39,248 nucleotides of DNA from Tyzzerella sp. UBA1042 (GCA_002316675.1 DCDZ01000024.1:406-39653), one strand, 5' to 3'. Shown: positions 24,686 through 33,094, counted from the stretch's first letter. The notes: generated from the letters alone by a model not told the origin. Translations and numbers: made by a program.

Positions 24686-26224
24686 ATGAACCACGAAATG
24701 ATTATCGTATTAGACTTTGGCGGACAGTATAATCAGCTGATTGCGCGCCGTGTCAGAGAGCATCATGTATATTGTGAAATCATGCCTTGGAATAAGCCAA
24801 TAGAAGAAATTAAGGCAAAGAATCCTAAGGGCATCATTTTCACCGGCGGGCCGAATAGTGTGTATGATGAAAAATCGCCCCACTGCGATCCCGAAATTTT
24901 TAATCTGGGCATCCCGGTGTTGGGGATTTGCTACGGCTGTCAGTTGATAGCCTACACCCTTGGCGGTAAGGTTGGGCACGCACAGGAAAAAAGCGAATAT
25001 GGGAAGACTGAGGTTTCCTTTGATACAACCAGTCAGCTGCTCAAAGGCATTGGGGAGAAGGAAATCTGCTGGATGAGCCATACGGATTTTGTGACTGAAT
25101 TGCCCGCAGGCTTCCGTGTTGTGGGCAAAAGCGCCACCTGCCCTGCCGCTGCCATTGAATCTCCCGAAAAGGGCTTTTATGGTGTTCAATTCCACCCCGA
25201 AGTGAACCATACCCCCAGAGGAACAGATATGATCCATAACTTCTTGTACGAGGTATGCGGCTGTAGCGGCGACTGGACGATGACAAATTATATTGAAGAT
25301 CAGATTCAAAAAATTCGCAAGCAAGTGGGTGACGGCAAGGCTCTTTGTGCCCTTTCCGGCGGCGTGGACTCCAGTGTGGTTGCGGCTTTGGTTTCAAAAG
25401 CAATCGGAAAGCAGTTGACTTGTGTGTTTGTTGACCATGGCTTAATGCGCAAAAATGAAGGCGACGAGGTGGAAGCCGTATTTGACGGTTTCTTCGACTC
25501 ACACTTTGTACGGGCAAATGCCCAAGAGCGGTTTTTAAACAAGCTGAAAGGAATTACGGAGCCTGAAGCAAAACGAAAAACCATCGGCGAAGAATTTATC
25601 CGTGTTTTTGAAGATGAAGCCAGAAAAATTGGTAAGGTGCAATATTTGGTACAAGGAACCATTTATCCCGATGTCATTGAAAGCGGTTTGGGGGATTCTG
25701 CCGTCATAAAATCCCATCACAATGTGGGCGGATTGCCTTCTGTTGTGGATTTTGAGGAATTGATTGAACCTTTGCGCCTTCTCTTTAAAGATGAGGTACG
25801 GCAAATGGGCCTTGAACTTGGTCTTCCCGAAAATCTTGTTTGGCGCCAGCCCTTCCCCGGCCCCGGCCTTGGCATTCGTGTCATTGGGGAGGTTACTGAG
25901 GATAAGCTGGCCATTTTAAGAGAAGCAGATGCTATTTTCCGTGAAGAAATTGCGTCCGCAAGGCTGGACCGCAGCATCAACCAATACTTTGCCGTAATCA
26001 CGGATGTTCGTTCTGTTGGTGTTATGGGTGACTTTAGAACCTATGATTATACCGTTGCCCTTCGCGGTGTAACAACAACAGATTTTATGACTGCCGACTG
26101 GGCTAGAATCCCCTATGATGTGTTGGATCGTATTAGCGTTCGTATCGTGAATGAAGTAAAATCGGTAAACCGCATCGTCTATGATATTACATCTAAGCCC
26201 CCTGCTACTATTGAATGGGAGTAA
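24686..26224 (+). CDS. guaA: GMP synthase (glutamine-hydrolysing)
   Basis: A 512-residue two-domain enzyme making GMP from XMP, ATP and glutamine. The class I glutamine amidotransferase domain (1-190) has the triad Cys82 (GICYGCQ), His170 and Glu172 (FHPEVNH). The ATP pyrophosphatase domain has the P-loop SGGVDSS (224-230), and the C-terminal dimerisation domain ends with the typical KPPATIEWE. The ATG at 24686 is preceded by TGGAGG; upstream in-frame codons run back into the promoter and leader hairpin and are not used. It is monocistronic with a strong terminator, and divergent from a purine permease. Confidence 0.97.
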   Translation: MNHEMIIVLDFGGQYNQLIARRVREHHVYCEIMPWNKPIEEIKAKNPKGIIFTGGPNSVYDEKSPHCDPEIFNLGIPVLGICYGCQLIAYTLGGKVGHAQEKSEYGKTEVSFDTTSQLLKGIGEKEICWMSHTDFVTELPAGFRVVGKSATCPAAAIESPEKGFYGVQFHPEVNHTPRGTDMIHNFLYEVCGCSGDWTMTNYIEDQIQKIRKQVGDGKALCALSGGVDSSVVAALVSKAIGKQLTCVFVDHGLMRKNEGDEVEAVFDGFFDSHFVRANAQERFLNKLKGITEPEAKRKTIGEEFIRVFEDEARKIGKVQYLVQGTIYPDVIESGLGDSAVIKSHHNVGGLPSVVDFEELIEPLRLLFKDEVRQMGLELGLPENLVWRQPFPGPGLGIRVIGEVTEDKLAILREADAIFREEIASARLDRSINQYFAVITDVRSVGVMGDFRTYDYTVALRGVTTTDFMTADWARIPYDVLDRISVRIVNEVKSVNRIVYDITSKPPATIEWE

Positions 26225-26231
26225 ACAAAAT

Positions 26232-26273
26232 AACGCCGGAAATCCGCATGATTGCTGGGTTTCCGGCGTTTTA
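26232..26273 (+). terminator. terminator of guaA
   Basis: AACGCCGGAAA (26232-26242) pairs with TTTCCGGCGTT (26260-26270), an 11-bp GC-rich stem followed by a short T run. Confidence 0.92.
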
Positions 26274-26313
26274 TTTTGCTTTTTGAGTACAGTTTGAGTG
26301 CAATACTATTTTT

Positions 26314-26739
26314 CTACTTAAAAAATGCTATTAGCTTATCTATGCTTACAGGAGACATATTATTTGCGTCTACCCCGACATCAAAACGTCGCAAGCCTTT
26401 TTCAAGGTTTTGAACATTATAATCTGCATGATTATGTTGGTGTGCGTGTAGATGAATAGAACCACGGAAAAAGTGATTCCATTCTTCTATTGGATAGTGG
26501 AACAGAATAAACCTTTGATCCTGATATTCTAATTCATCATAATCTTTAATCCATGCAAAAGCAGTTTTATCAAAGGTTTCTTGGTCAACAAATCTATCGT
26601 GGTTTCCTTTCATCAAGTACTTATATCCATTCAGTTTCGTTAATATCTCTACGGCGTATGTCGCTCCTTTTCGTATAACATCGCCCAGTATATAGACTTC
26701 ATCGGAAATACACACTTTTTTATTCCAGTTATTTATCAA
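26314..26739 (-). pseudogene. 5'-truncated metallophosphoesterase
   Basis: The remaining 141 codons match the latter part of a calcineurin-like phosphoesterase: VYILGDV (metal-bridging Asp), KGNHDRF, LFHYP and the terminal HAHQH histidines. The N-terminal segment with the first metal-binding motif (SDxHFGH in relatives) is missing. The frame opens only at a TTG with no ribosome binding site, and an in-frame stop lies two codons earlier. Upstream is the terminator of the XRE gene, so the 5' end appears deleted. Without the first Asp/His pair a dinuclear site cannot form, so the product is probably inactive. A deliberately short variant is less likely. Confidence 0.75.
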
Positions 26740-26745
26740 GGCTTA

Positions 26746-26793
26746 CCTAAAATCAGCCTTGTAAATTTCAAACAAGAAACGCAAGGCTGATTT
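26746..26793 (-). terminator. terminator of the XRE regulator gene
   Basis: AAATCAGCCTTG (26750-26761) and CAAGGCTGATTT (26782-26793) form a perfect 12-bp stem, followed on the minus strand by TTTTAGG. It begins 30 nt after the XRE stop and directly precedes the truncated phosphoesterase. Confidence 0.75.
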
Positions 26794-26823
26794 ACTGTTC
26801 TTCTATAACATTAATCCTAAATA

Positions 26824-27051
26824 TCACTCTCTAAAATCAAACAATTTAACGACTGGAACATCAAGAGCTTTTGCAATGCTGAAAATGACATCAAGGGATA
26901 CAGCACAATCATTATTTTCAATGCGAGACATATGTGTACGGCTTATATCAACCTCATCAGCAAGCTGTATTTGAGACAATCCACGTTCTTTGCGATAATA
27001 CGCAATATTCAATCCTAACTTTCTATATTCCTCATAATGTTTTCGTTTCAT
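26824..27051 (-). CDS. small XRE-family transcriptional regulator
   Basis: A 75-residue protein that is almost entirely a Cro/C1-type helix-turn-helix: LNIAYYRKERGLSQIQLADEVDISRTHMSRIENN, with the recognition helix SRTHMSRIE. There is no effector or dimerisation domain. The ATG at 27051 follows TTGGAGG. The ribosome binding site and start codon sit within a perfect 10-bp inverted repeat (27049-27080), which could be its own operator or an RNA hairpin. Its neighbours are remnants, suggesting an old mobile-element or accessory locus. No antitoxin or toxin partner is visible. Confidence 0.88.
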   Translation of the reverse strand: MKRKHYEEYRKLGLNIAYYRKERGLSQIQLADEVDISRTHMSRIENNDCAVSLDVIFSIAKALDVPVVKLFDFRE

Positions 27052-27080
27052 ACGCTATTTACCTCCAAGTATAGCGTATG
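27049..27080. promoter_or_regulatory. perfect 10-bp inverted repeat around the XRE start
   Basis: CATACGCTAT (27049-27058) and ATAGCGTATG (27071-27080) are exact reverse complements separated by 12 nt. On the minus strand the loop holds the Shine-Dalgarno GGAGG, and the last three bases of the 3' arm are the ATG start codon of the XRE gene. Confidence 0.85.
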
Positions 27081-27215
27081 GAATTTTTGAAATTAAATCG
27101 ACAACGTGAAAAGTATTTTATGTTATAATACAAGTTGCATAAATGGTATTGAGTGTGATATAATCATCTTCAAAGATTACAATTCGGTGGAACTTAAGAT
27201 GGCGGATTACAAAAG

Positions 27216-27380
27216 ATGTATCTTCTTCTTTGCAAAGCAGTTTCAGATTCGTTGGACATATTATCAGAAAGTTATGATACCCAATCAATGAATTCTGTTC
27301 AGTTTTGGCTTGAAGAAGCTATGATTAGAGCGGAATACGGCTATATGTCAACCGCAGAAAGTGAGTGTGAGGAGGAGTAA
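27216..27380 (+). CDS. small ORF or gene remnant, 54 codons
   Basis: The frame ends with a natural-looking acidic tail (FWLEEAMIRAEYGYMSTAESECEEE) and its stop is 1 nt before the next gene's start, with that gene's GGAGGAG site inside its last codons. Such coupling suggests a real gene end. The start is doubtful: the ATG at 27216 lacks a clear ribosome binding site, and a stop lies 7 codons upstream. It may be the 3' end of a decayed gene. Family not recognised. Confidence 0.35.
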   Translation: MYLLLCKAVSDSLDILSESYDTQSMNSVQFWLEEAMIRAEYGYMSTAESECEEE

Positions 27381-27381
27381 G

Positions 27382-27805
27382 ATGAATAAAGTAGAAACAA
27401 AAATATTGAAAGTTATACTATTTATCGGAGTGTTTGCCTACTTACAATATTATAATGTAAATCGTGGAGCATTTACGATAGATTCCGCGACCGTTGGTAT
27501 TATGATGGCTTCCGCCGTTTATCTGTTGGTTTCTTTATTCGGTATTGTGCTTTCACTTTCAAGGAATTACCTTATAGCGATAGTGGGAACAGCGGCATTG
27601 GCACTATTCTTGTCATTTAAACTTGATGAAGTACTAGCAAAAATCTCCTTGCCGGCAGAAGGGCTTGCCGTTATTATTGGGGAAGTATGTGCTTACAATG
27701 ATTTGTCTTGTTGGAGATATTCTGGCTGTTATAAAATCATTGACAGTTCCTAAATCAGAAGAAGACACTAAGATAGTTGTGAACAACAATATGAAAGCAA
27801 ACTAA
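27382..27805 (+). pseudogene. small multi-pass membrane protein, apparently frameshifted
   Basis: The ATG at 27382 follows GGAGGAG by 4 nt. The uninterrupted frame ends at 27753 (123 aa) with a cysteine-rich, unnatural tail. If one G of the GGGG run at 27679-27682 is removed, the frame continues through a further hydrophobic segment (KYVLTMICLVGDILAVIK) and a charged tail ending NMKAN at 27805 (140 aa), a typical membrane-protein end. Three hydrophobic segments precede this. Family not recognised. Either the gene is broken, the run slips in translation, or the assembly has an extra G. Confidence 0.6.
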
Positions 27806-27825
27806 AATGATTAAATATAAAAAGG

Positions 27826-27871
27826 ATTTTACTTTCATGTGCTATCTCCCTTTTCCGAAAAATGGTATGAT
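27826..27871 (+). promoter_or_regulatory. shared upstream element of the first chemoreceptor
   Basis: GCTATCTCCCTTTTCC (27841-27856) is identical to a site before the second chemoreceptor. In both cases TATRAT follows after exactly 9 nt (here TATGAT, 27866-27871). The similarity extends upstream to 27826 (27 of 31 positions). No sigma-A -35 fits at 17 bp, so an activator or other sigma factor may be involved. Confidence 0.6.
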
Positions 27872-27912
27872 AAAAATGTATGTAAAGATGATTCTTAAGA
27901 TGAAAGGACGAT

Positions 27913-30078
27913 ATGAATAAAATGAAGATACAAATAAAACAATTATGGGAGAAAAAGATAAAATTCAGAAGCCTTAGGAGCAAAATACTGATTCTTATCG
28001 GAATTCCTCTGGCTATCGCATATCTAATTGCATCATTGCTGATTCTAAGAAGTGTAAACACTACAGTTTCCAGTCTTACCAATAATGAACTTACTGCCCA
28101 ATCACAGGCGGCTTCAAACCAAATTGACGGATGTTTTCAGATCTTTGCGCAAATAGCGACACAGGTGGCAGCCAACGAGCAAATCCGTGATATTGTGGAA
28201 AATACCCGTTCGGGCATGGATGTTACGGACGCTGAAAGCTTTCAACAGACCATGGACACTTTAGTCAACGCTTCAAAAACAGACAGCAATATTCAGGCAG
28301 TTTGGGTTGCGGATATCGATTCCAGTCGGCTTTGGGCTTCCGACGGATGGATTTCTGAAGAAGGCTGGGATGTAGAGCAACGGGGATGGTATCAGCCGCT
28401 GGTCGATTCCGGCCAGTCCGGCAAGACGGTGTTTACCGATCCATATTGGGATGATTCGATTAATACTACCGTTATTACAATGGTAGCTCCTATCTACAAA
28501 GAAGGAACGTCTGAGCTATTGGGAGCCGCGGGGCTGGATATTTCCGCTGAATGCCTGGTTGAAATTATGAAATCTTATCAATTGGGAAAGAACGGTTTTT
28601 ATATTCTGTTCTCAAACTCGGGTCAGATTCTGTATCATCCCGATGAAAAATATTTGGATAAATTCGTTTCCGATACGGATTTTTCAGACAGCCTAAAAAG
28701 TGCTGTTTCCGAAAAAAGACAGGGTAACTTGAACTTCATATCTCACGGCATAAGTAGCCACGGCTATTTGTCACCTGTCAGCGATACGGGCTGGCTTGTG
28801 GTCACGGGCCTGCCTGACAATGAATTTCAGGCACCCCTCTCTGTTTTACGCACAACGATAATAACCATATTTGGTATTTCTATGCTGCTTCTTGTCGTTT
28901 TGATTATCATAGTTTCCAGAAGCATTTCAAACCCTCTGCGCCATTTATTTGAGGCCGCTACACAAATTGCGCAGGGCAATCTTGATGTCTCTCTGGATGT
29001 AGAATCTGCCGATGAAACAGGGCAGGTTGCTGACGCAATAAACAAAACGATTCACCGTCTAAAAGAGAATATCGATTATATTGATGAGATTTCTGGTGTT
29101 CTGGATCAAATTGCAATCGGAAATCTAGATTATCACCTACGGCTGCATTACGTGGGCGAGTTTGAAAAGCTGAAGGTCTCGTTGGAGGGTATCCGGTTTT
29201 CTCTGAGCCAAACACTGTCTCTTATCAGCACATCCACTGAGCAGGTCGACACTGGGGCTAATCAGGTTGCAAGCGGAGCACAGGCGCTTGCCTCGGGAGC
29301 TGCCGAACAGGCGGCTACAGTGGAAGAATTAAACGCCTCTATTACGCAGGTTACGGAACAAGCTCAAATAAATCTGGAAAATGTCAAGTCGGCAACCGAA
29401 TATACGAAGCAGTCCCGTGAAAGTATTCTTGTTGGAAACGAGCATATGAAAGAACTTACAGAGGCAATGGCAAACATTAACTCTGCTTCCGGCCAGATTG
29501 CAGATATTACAAAAACAATCGAAGATATTGCTTTCCAGACCAATATCCTCGCCCTCAACGCCTCCATTGAAGCTGCCCGTGCCGGAACTGCCGGAAAAGG
29601 CTTTGCGGTCGTAGCGGACGAAGTCCGTAATCTCGCCGCAAAATCAGCGGAAGCTGCAAAACGAACCTCGCAATTGATTGAGCACTCGGTTGTCACGGTA
29701 GCTGAAGGCTCTCATATCACGGAGCAGACTGCACAGATTCTGGCGGATGTTCAGAATAAAACAACGATTGTCAATGACCGTATTGCACAAATAGAGCAGG
29801 CATCTTTTGAACAGACTAGTGCCATTGAGCAAATTCAACAAGGGCTCAACCAAGTATCCGCTGTTGTACAAACAAATGCAGCAAATGCAGAAGAAAACTC
29901 TGCGACAAGCGAGGAAATGTCCGCACAAGCGGCAACGCTTCGGGAAGAAATCGGAAGGTTCAAACTGAGTTTGGAATATAAAACAGACCGTATCACGGAC
30001 GATACTTTACTTCAAAAACCTTCCCAGGATAAGAATCCATCGGCACTTGCAACCCTTTCGGCTTCTGCAAAGTATTGA
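27913..30078 (+). CDS. methyl-accepting chemotaxis protein, dCache sensor
   Basis: A 721-residue transmembrane chemoreceptor. Order of parts: TM1 (about 24-47), periplasmic-side double-Cache sensor (about 50-310), TM2 (about 313-336), HAMP (337-390), a second HAMP-like unit with SGVLDQIAIGNLDY, then the MCP signalling coiled coil with the hairpin tip QTNILALNASIEAARAG. The sensor has RGWYQP followed by TDPYWD and a later LDIS, similar to the R-x-W-Y...D pattern of amino-acid-binding dCache domains; amine or amino-acid sensing is therefore a hypothesis. There is no C-terminal CheR/CheB-tethering pentapeptide. The ATG at 27913 follows AAAGGA. No che or flagellar genes are nearby. A paralogue lies about 600 bp downstream. 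Confidence 0.95.
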   Translation: MNKMKIQIKQLWEKKIKFRSLRSKILILIGIPLAIAYLIASLLILRSVNTTVSSLTNNELTAQSQAASNQIDGCFQIFAQIATQVAANEQIRDIVENTRSGMDVTDAESFQQTMDTLVNASKTDSNIQAVWVADIDSSRLWASDGWISEEGWDVEQRGWYQPLVDSGQSGKTVFTDPYWDDSINTTVITMVAPIYKEGTSELLGAAGLDISAECLVEIMKSYQLGKNGFYILFSNSGQILYHPDEKYLDKFVSDTDFSDSLKSAVSEKRQGNLNFISHGISSHGYLSPVSDTGWLVVTGLPDNEFQAPLSVLRTTIITIFGISMLLLVVLIIIVSRSISNPLRHLFEAATQIAQGNLDVSLDVESADETGQVADAINKTIHRLKENIDYIDEISGVLDQIAIGNLDYHLRLHYVGEFEKLKVSLEGIRFSLSQTLSLISTSTEQVDTGANQVASGAQALASGAAEQAATVEELNASITQVTEQAQINLENVKSATEYTKQSRESILVGNEHMKELTEAMANINSASGQIADITKTIEDIAFQTNILALNASIEAARAGTAGKGFAVVADEVRNLAAKSAEAAKRTSQLIEHSVVTVAEGSHITEQTAQILADVQNKTTIVNDRIAQIEQASFEQTSAIEQIQQGLNQVSAVVQTNAANAEENSATSEEMSAQAATLREEIGRFKLSLEYKTDRITDDTLLQKPSQDKNPSALATLSASAKY

Positions 30079-30395
30079 GATGGACGATTACTGGCTGAAG
30101 CATTCGCAATTTATTTTATTAGACCTTGCCTTGTCATATAAAAGCTGCATAAAATACTGAACAGTTATCTTGAGAAATATACGTAATACATAGGAGATGG
30201 GCAGCATCAGCCAGCTTTTTGATGACACGACGACGATGTTTATGGATTTGAGAACTGTAATTGAAGAAATTAACAAAAACGCAACGGTGGCATAAATAAA
30301 AAATTCCCCAAGCGAACATTATTTCTTTTGAAAAGGATGTACGCCGATTTGCAGCGAGAGCTACATTAGAACAGAAAGATGAAAATTGGCGGGAG

Positions 30396-30442
30396 AAAAA
30401 AGAGCGCAGCCCCTTGAAACCACAAGGGTGTTACGCTCTTTT
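30396..30442 (+). terminator. strong terminator between the chemoreceptor genes
   Basis: AAAAAAGAGCG (30396-30406) pairs with CGCTCTTTT (30434-30442), with an inner CCCTTG/CAAGGG stem. It lies 318 nt after the first chemoreceptor stop, so the transcript would have a long 3' tail. Confidence 0.85.
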
Positions 30443-30558
30443 GTATTTGATAGTGCCCTTTTCAGTCCTCCGTATTTTAAAGGAATCAAGAGGACTCTTT
30501 CCAGAAACCATAGTACAGCAATACAGGAAATAGCAATATTGTCGGACCTTTCACACAG

Positions 30559-30587
30559 AAATTTTTACTAAAATATAGTAAAAATTT
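30559..30587. repeat. perfect 12-bp AT-rich inverted repeat
   Basis: AAATTTTTACTA (30559-30570) and TAGTAAAAATTT (30576-30587) are separated by 5 nt. It abuts the shared element of the second chemoreceptor and has no counterpart before the first one. It could be an operator or a weak terminator. Confidence 0.7.
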
Positions 30588-30629
30588 TACCTTCCTACGC
30601 TATCTCCCTTTTCCCACAAATACTATAAT
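30584..30629 (+). promoter_or_regulatory. shared upstream element of the second chemoreceptor
   Basis: The same 16-mer GCTATCTCCCTTTTCC (30599-30614), 9 nt, then TATAAT (30624-30629). The -10 is perfect, but the 17-bp position holds no recognisable -35. The leader to the start codon is about 60 nt. Confidence 0.6.
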
Positions 30630-30692
30630 AAATATACATAAAAAGCTATTTTATGACAAACAAATAATATGTTTCAAAGATGAAAGGATGGT

Positions 30693-32915
30693 ATGAATTT
30701 CATGAAGCTATTGGAAAATCAATTCTGGAAAAATAAAAATAACAGGGAATCCCCACTCAACGGCAGGGGCGGCAAGCTGGGAATCAAATCAGTAAAATAC
30801 GAGATTCTGTTTATATTGCTGCCGGTCATGCTGATAGCTATGATTGCTTTATCATTCATGGGATATCATACTTCTGAACAGATTATCCAGAACCGCATTG
30901 ACCAAGAAATGGTGTTAAGCCTTTCCACGGCTATTGAAAAAGTCGAAAATTCGCTTGCCAAAAACCGCAAGGTGGCGGAGGCTTTGGCACAGACGGTACA
31001 GGCCAATGTGAACGTAATGGAAGAGGAAAACTACCGAAAGTTTATGCCCACAATGTTCGAAACCAATCCGGAAACCTTCGGGGGCGGGATATGGTTTGAG
31101 CCCTATGCGCACAACCAGCAGGAAAAATATTTTTCGCCGTATTGTATGCTGGAAAACGGGAAGATGACGTACTTTGATGACTATTCACTTGGGGACGGCA
31201 TTTACTATACCGATATGGACTGGTACACCAACGTAAAAAATACCAATCAGAGCGCGGTGTGGAGTGACCCATACTACGACGAATACGCCAAAATTTCGAT
31301 GGTAACGGCATCTTCCCCTTTTTATGATGCTTCGGGAAAGTTCATAGGGGTTGCAACTGCCGATATCGACTTAACAGAGTTGCAGAGGGTAATCATCGAC
31401 CTTCAAGTAGACAAAAGCGATAAAGCTTTCCTGCTCGACACAAGCGGGACTTACATTGCAGATAATGACAGCTCTAAATTACTTCAGGCAAATATTACTG
31501 AGGAAACGAATACGTCCCTTGCCGAGCTGGGAAAAACAATCCTTACGCAGAAGCAGGGAACCGGAGGCTTTGAAGAGAATGGGCAGAAATACCGGACATG
31601 GTATACACAAATTCCTGAATCCGGGTGGATCGTTGCCATTTCAAGAACGGAAACTCAATTGTTTAGTGAGGTGACCGCTCTTGCAAAGACACTGACCTTC
31701 CTCTGTACCGTGCTGGCTTTGCTTGTTAGTGGGATTTTGATTTTCTGTGTGCAAAAAAAGGTTGTCAAGCCTTTGAACAGCCTTGTAGCCGTTACTGGCC
31801 GAATTGCAGACGGCGATTTGGACGTTCAGATTGATCACCGATTGAAAAACGAAATTGGCATTGTCTTTGATTCTGTTAAGAGAACGACCTACAGACTGCA
31901 TGACTATGTTGATTATATTGAAGAAGTTTCTGGCATTTTGGATCAGATTTCACAGGGGAATCTGGATTACCAGCTACAGCTGCATTATGTGGGAGAGTTT
32001 GAGCGATTAAAGGCTTCATTGGAACATATTCGTCTCTCCCTGGGTCAGACACTATCGGTGATTGCTACTGCCGCCGAGCAAGTCAATGCCGGCGCTTCAC
32101 AGGTTTCCGGAGGCGCGCAGGCTCTTGCATCAGGTGCAGCAGAGCAGGCAGCCACCATGGAGGAACTGAACGCTTCCATCTCAATGGTTTCGGAGCAGGC
32201 GCAAAAAACGGTGGAAATCGTTAAATTTGCAACAGAATATACAAAGCAAGCCAATGATGGCATCAACATCGGAAACGAGCATATGAAAGAGCTTACCGAG
32301 GCCATGCATAATATCGATTCCGCCTCTGGGCAGATCGCCAGCATCACAAAAACCATTGAGGATATTGCCTTCCAGACCAATATCCTTGCCCTGAACGCCG
32401 CTGTTGAAGCGGCCCGTGCCGGAAATGCCGGAAAGGGCTTTGCGGTGGTGGCCGATGAAGTACGAAACTTGGCCGCAAAGTCGGCGGAAGCAGTCAAAGA
32501 GACTTCACGGCTCATTGCCCACTCGGTGGAAGTGACAGCGAAAGGCTCTCGGATTACAGGGCAGACCGCCCAGATTCTACAGGATATTCAGCATAAATCC
32601 AACACAGTCAACGAGAATATTCTAAAAATCGAGCAAGCCTCCATAGAACAGACCGGCGCCATAGAGCAGATTCAGCAAGGGCTCAGCCAAGTATCCGCTG
32701 TTGTGCAGACCAACGCCGCCAATGCAGAAGAAAACTCTGCGACAAGCGAAGAAATGTCCGCCCAGGCAGTTACGCTACAGGAAGAAATCAGAAAGTTCAA
32801 ATTGCATTCGGAATATGAAATAGATCGTATCACAGAGGAGCCCTACCCTCAAAAAGCTTCCCATATTCAAGATGGATCTTTCCTTGCAGCGTCCTCTTCT
32901 GCCCCGAAGTATTGA
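30693..32915 (+). CDS. methyl-accepting chemotaxis protein, dCache sensor (paralogue)
   Basis: A 740-residue chemoreceptor: TM1 (about 38-58), dCache sensor (60-330), TM2 (332-354), HAMP (356-405), second HAMP-like unit (410-455, SGILDQISQGNLDYQL), and signalling domain with tip QTNILALNAAVEAARAG near 560-580. The cytoplasmic half is nearly the same as that of the first receptor, with long identical DNA stretches near the 3' end, whereas the sensor has diverged: it reads TDMDWYTN and SDPYYDEY, lacking the Arg of the amino-acid-binding pattern. The pair therefore probably arose by duplication and senses different ligands. The ATG at 30693 follows AAAGGA. Its nearest terminator is at 33040-33069. 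Confidence 0.95.
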   Translation: MNFMKLLENQFWKNKNNRESPLNGRGGKLGIKSVKYEILFILLPVMLIAMIALSFMGYHTSEQIIQNRIDQEMVLSLSTAIEKVENSLAKNRKVAEALAQTVQANVNVMEEENYRKFMPTMFETNPETFGGGIWFEPYAHNQQEKYFSPYCMLENGKMTYFDDYSLGDGIYYTDMDWYTNVKNTNQSAVWSDPYYDEYAKISMVTASSPFYDASGKFIGVATADIDLTELQRVIIDLQVDKSDKAFLLDTSGTYIADNDSSKLLQANITEETNTSLAELGKTILTQKQGTGGFEENGQKYRTWYTQIPESGWIVAISRTETQLFSEVTALAKTLTFLCTVLALLVSGILIFCVQKKVVKPLNSLVAVTGRIADGDLDVQIDHRLKNEIGIVFDSVKRTTYRLHDYVDYIEEVSGILDQISQGNLDYQLQLHYVGEFERLKASLEHIRLSLGQTLSVIATAAEQVNAGASQVSGGAQALASGAAEQAATMEELNASISMVSEQAQKTVEIVKFATEYTKQANDGINIGNEHMKELTEAMHNIDSASGQIASITKTIEDIAFQTNILALNAAVEAARAGNAGKGFAVVADEVRNLAAKSAEAVKETSRLIAHSVEVTAKGSRITGQTAQILQDIQHKSNTVNENILKIEQASIEQTGAIEQIQQGLSQVSAVVQTNAANAEENSATSEEMSAQAVTLQEEIRKFKLHSEYEIDRITEEPYPQKASHIQDGSFLAASSSAPKY

Positions 32916-33039
32916 GGCGGAGAATGCAGAAGCATTCGCAAGAGCCGCAAGTTCATGAAAAGTATATTTTTAGACCATACTTGTAAAATATAAGATAATG
33001 ATTCGCCGCAAGTGGATAAGGATTTTGCTTACACCAAGC

Positions 33040-33094
33040 AAAAGGGAGGGTGCTTATATCCTCCCTTTTTGAATGGGGATAAAAGCACCCTCCC
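33040..33094. terminator. terminator nested in a larger inverted repeat
   Basis: For the plus strand AAAAGGGAGG (33040-33049) pairs with CCTCCCTTTT (33060-33069). GGGAGGGTGCTT (33044-33055) can instead pair with AAGCACCCTCCC (33083-33094), a 12-bp stem that on the minus strand is followed by TTTT. The two pairings exclude each other. Confidence 0.75.

Larger units (their letters stand above)
30079..30692 (+). other. spacer between the two chemoreceptors with possible gene remnants
   Basis: It contains a 32-codon frame (30197-30295) ending RTVIEEINKNATVA, a further open stretch near 30305-30400 with coding-like composition (FEKDVRRFAARATLEQ) but no start, a strong terminator (30396-30442), a 12-bp inverted repeat (30559-30587) and the shared chemoreceptor element (30584-30629). 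The two frames may be pieces of a decayed gene; I do not recognise it. Confidence 0.45.

Noticed and set aside
27106..27291. 61-codon ORF after the XRE control region
   Set aside because: It overlaps the better-supported 54-codon frame in another phase, has no ribosome binding site and looks like part of an eroded segment.
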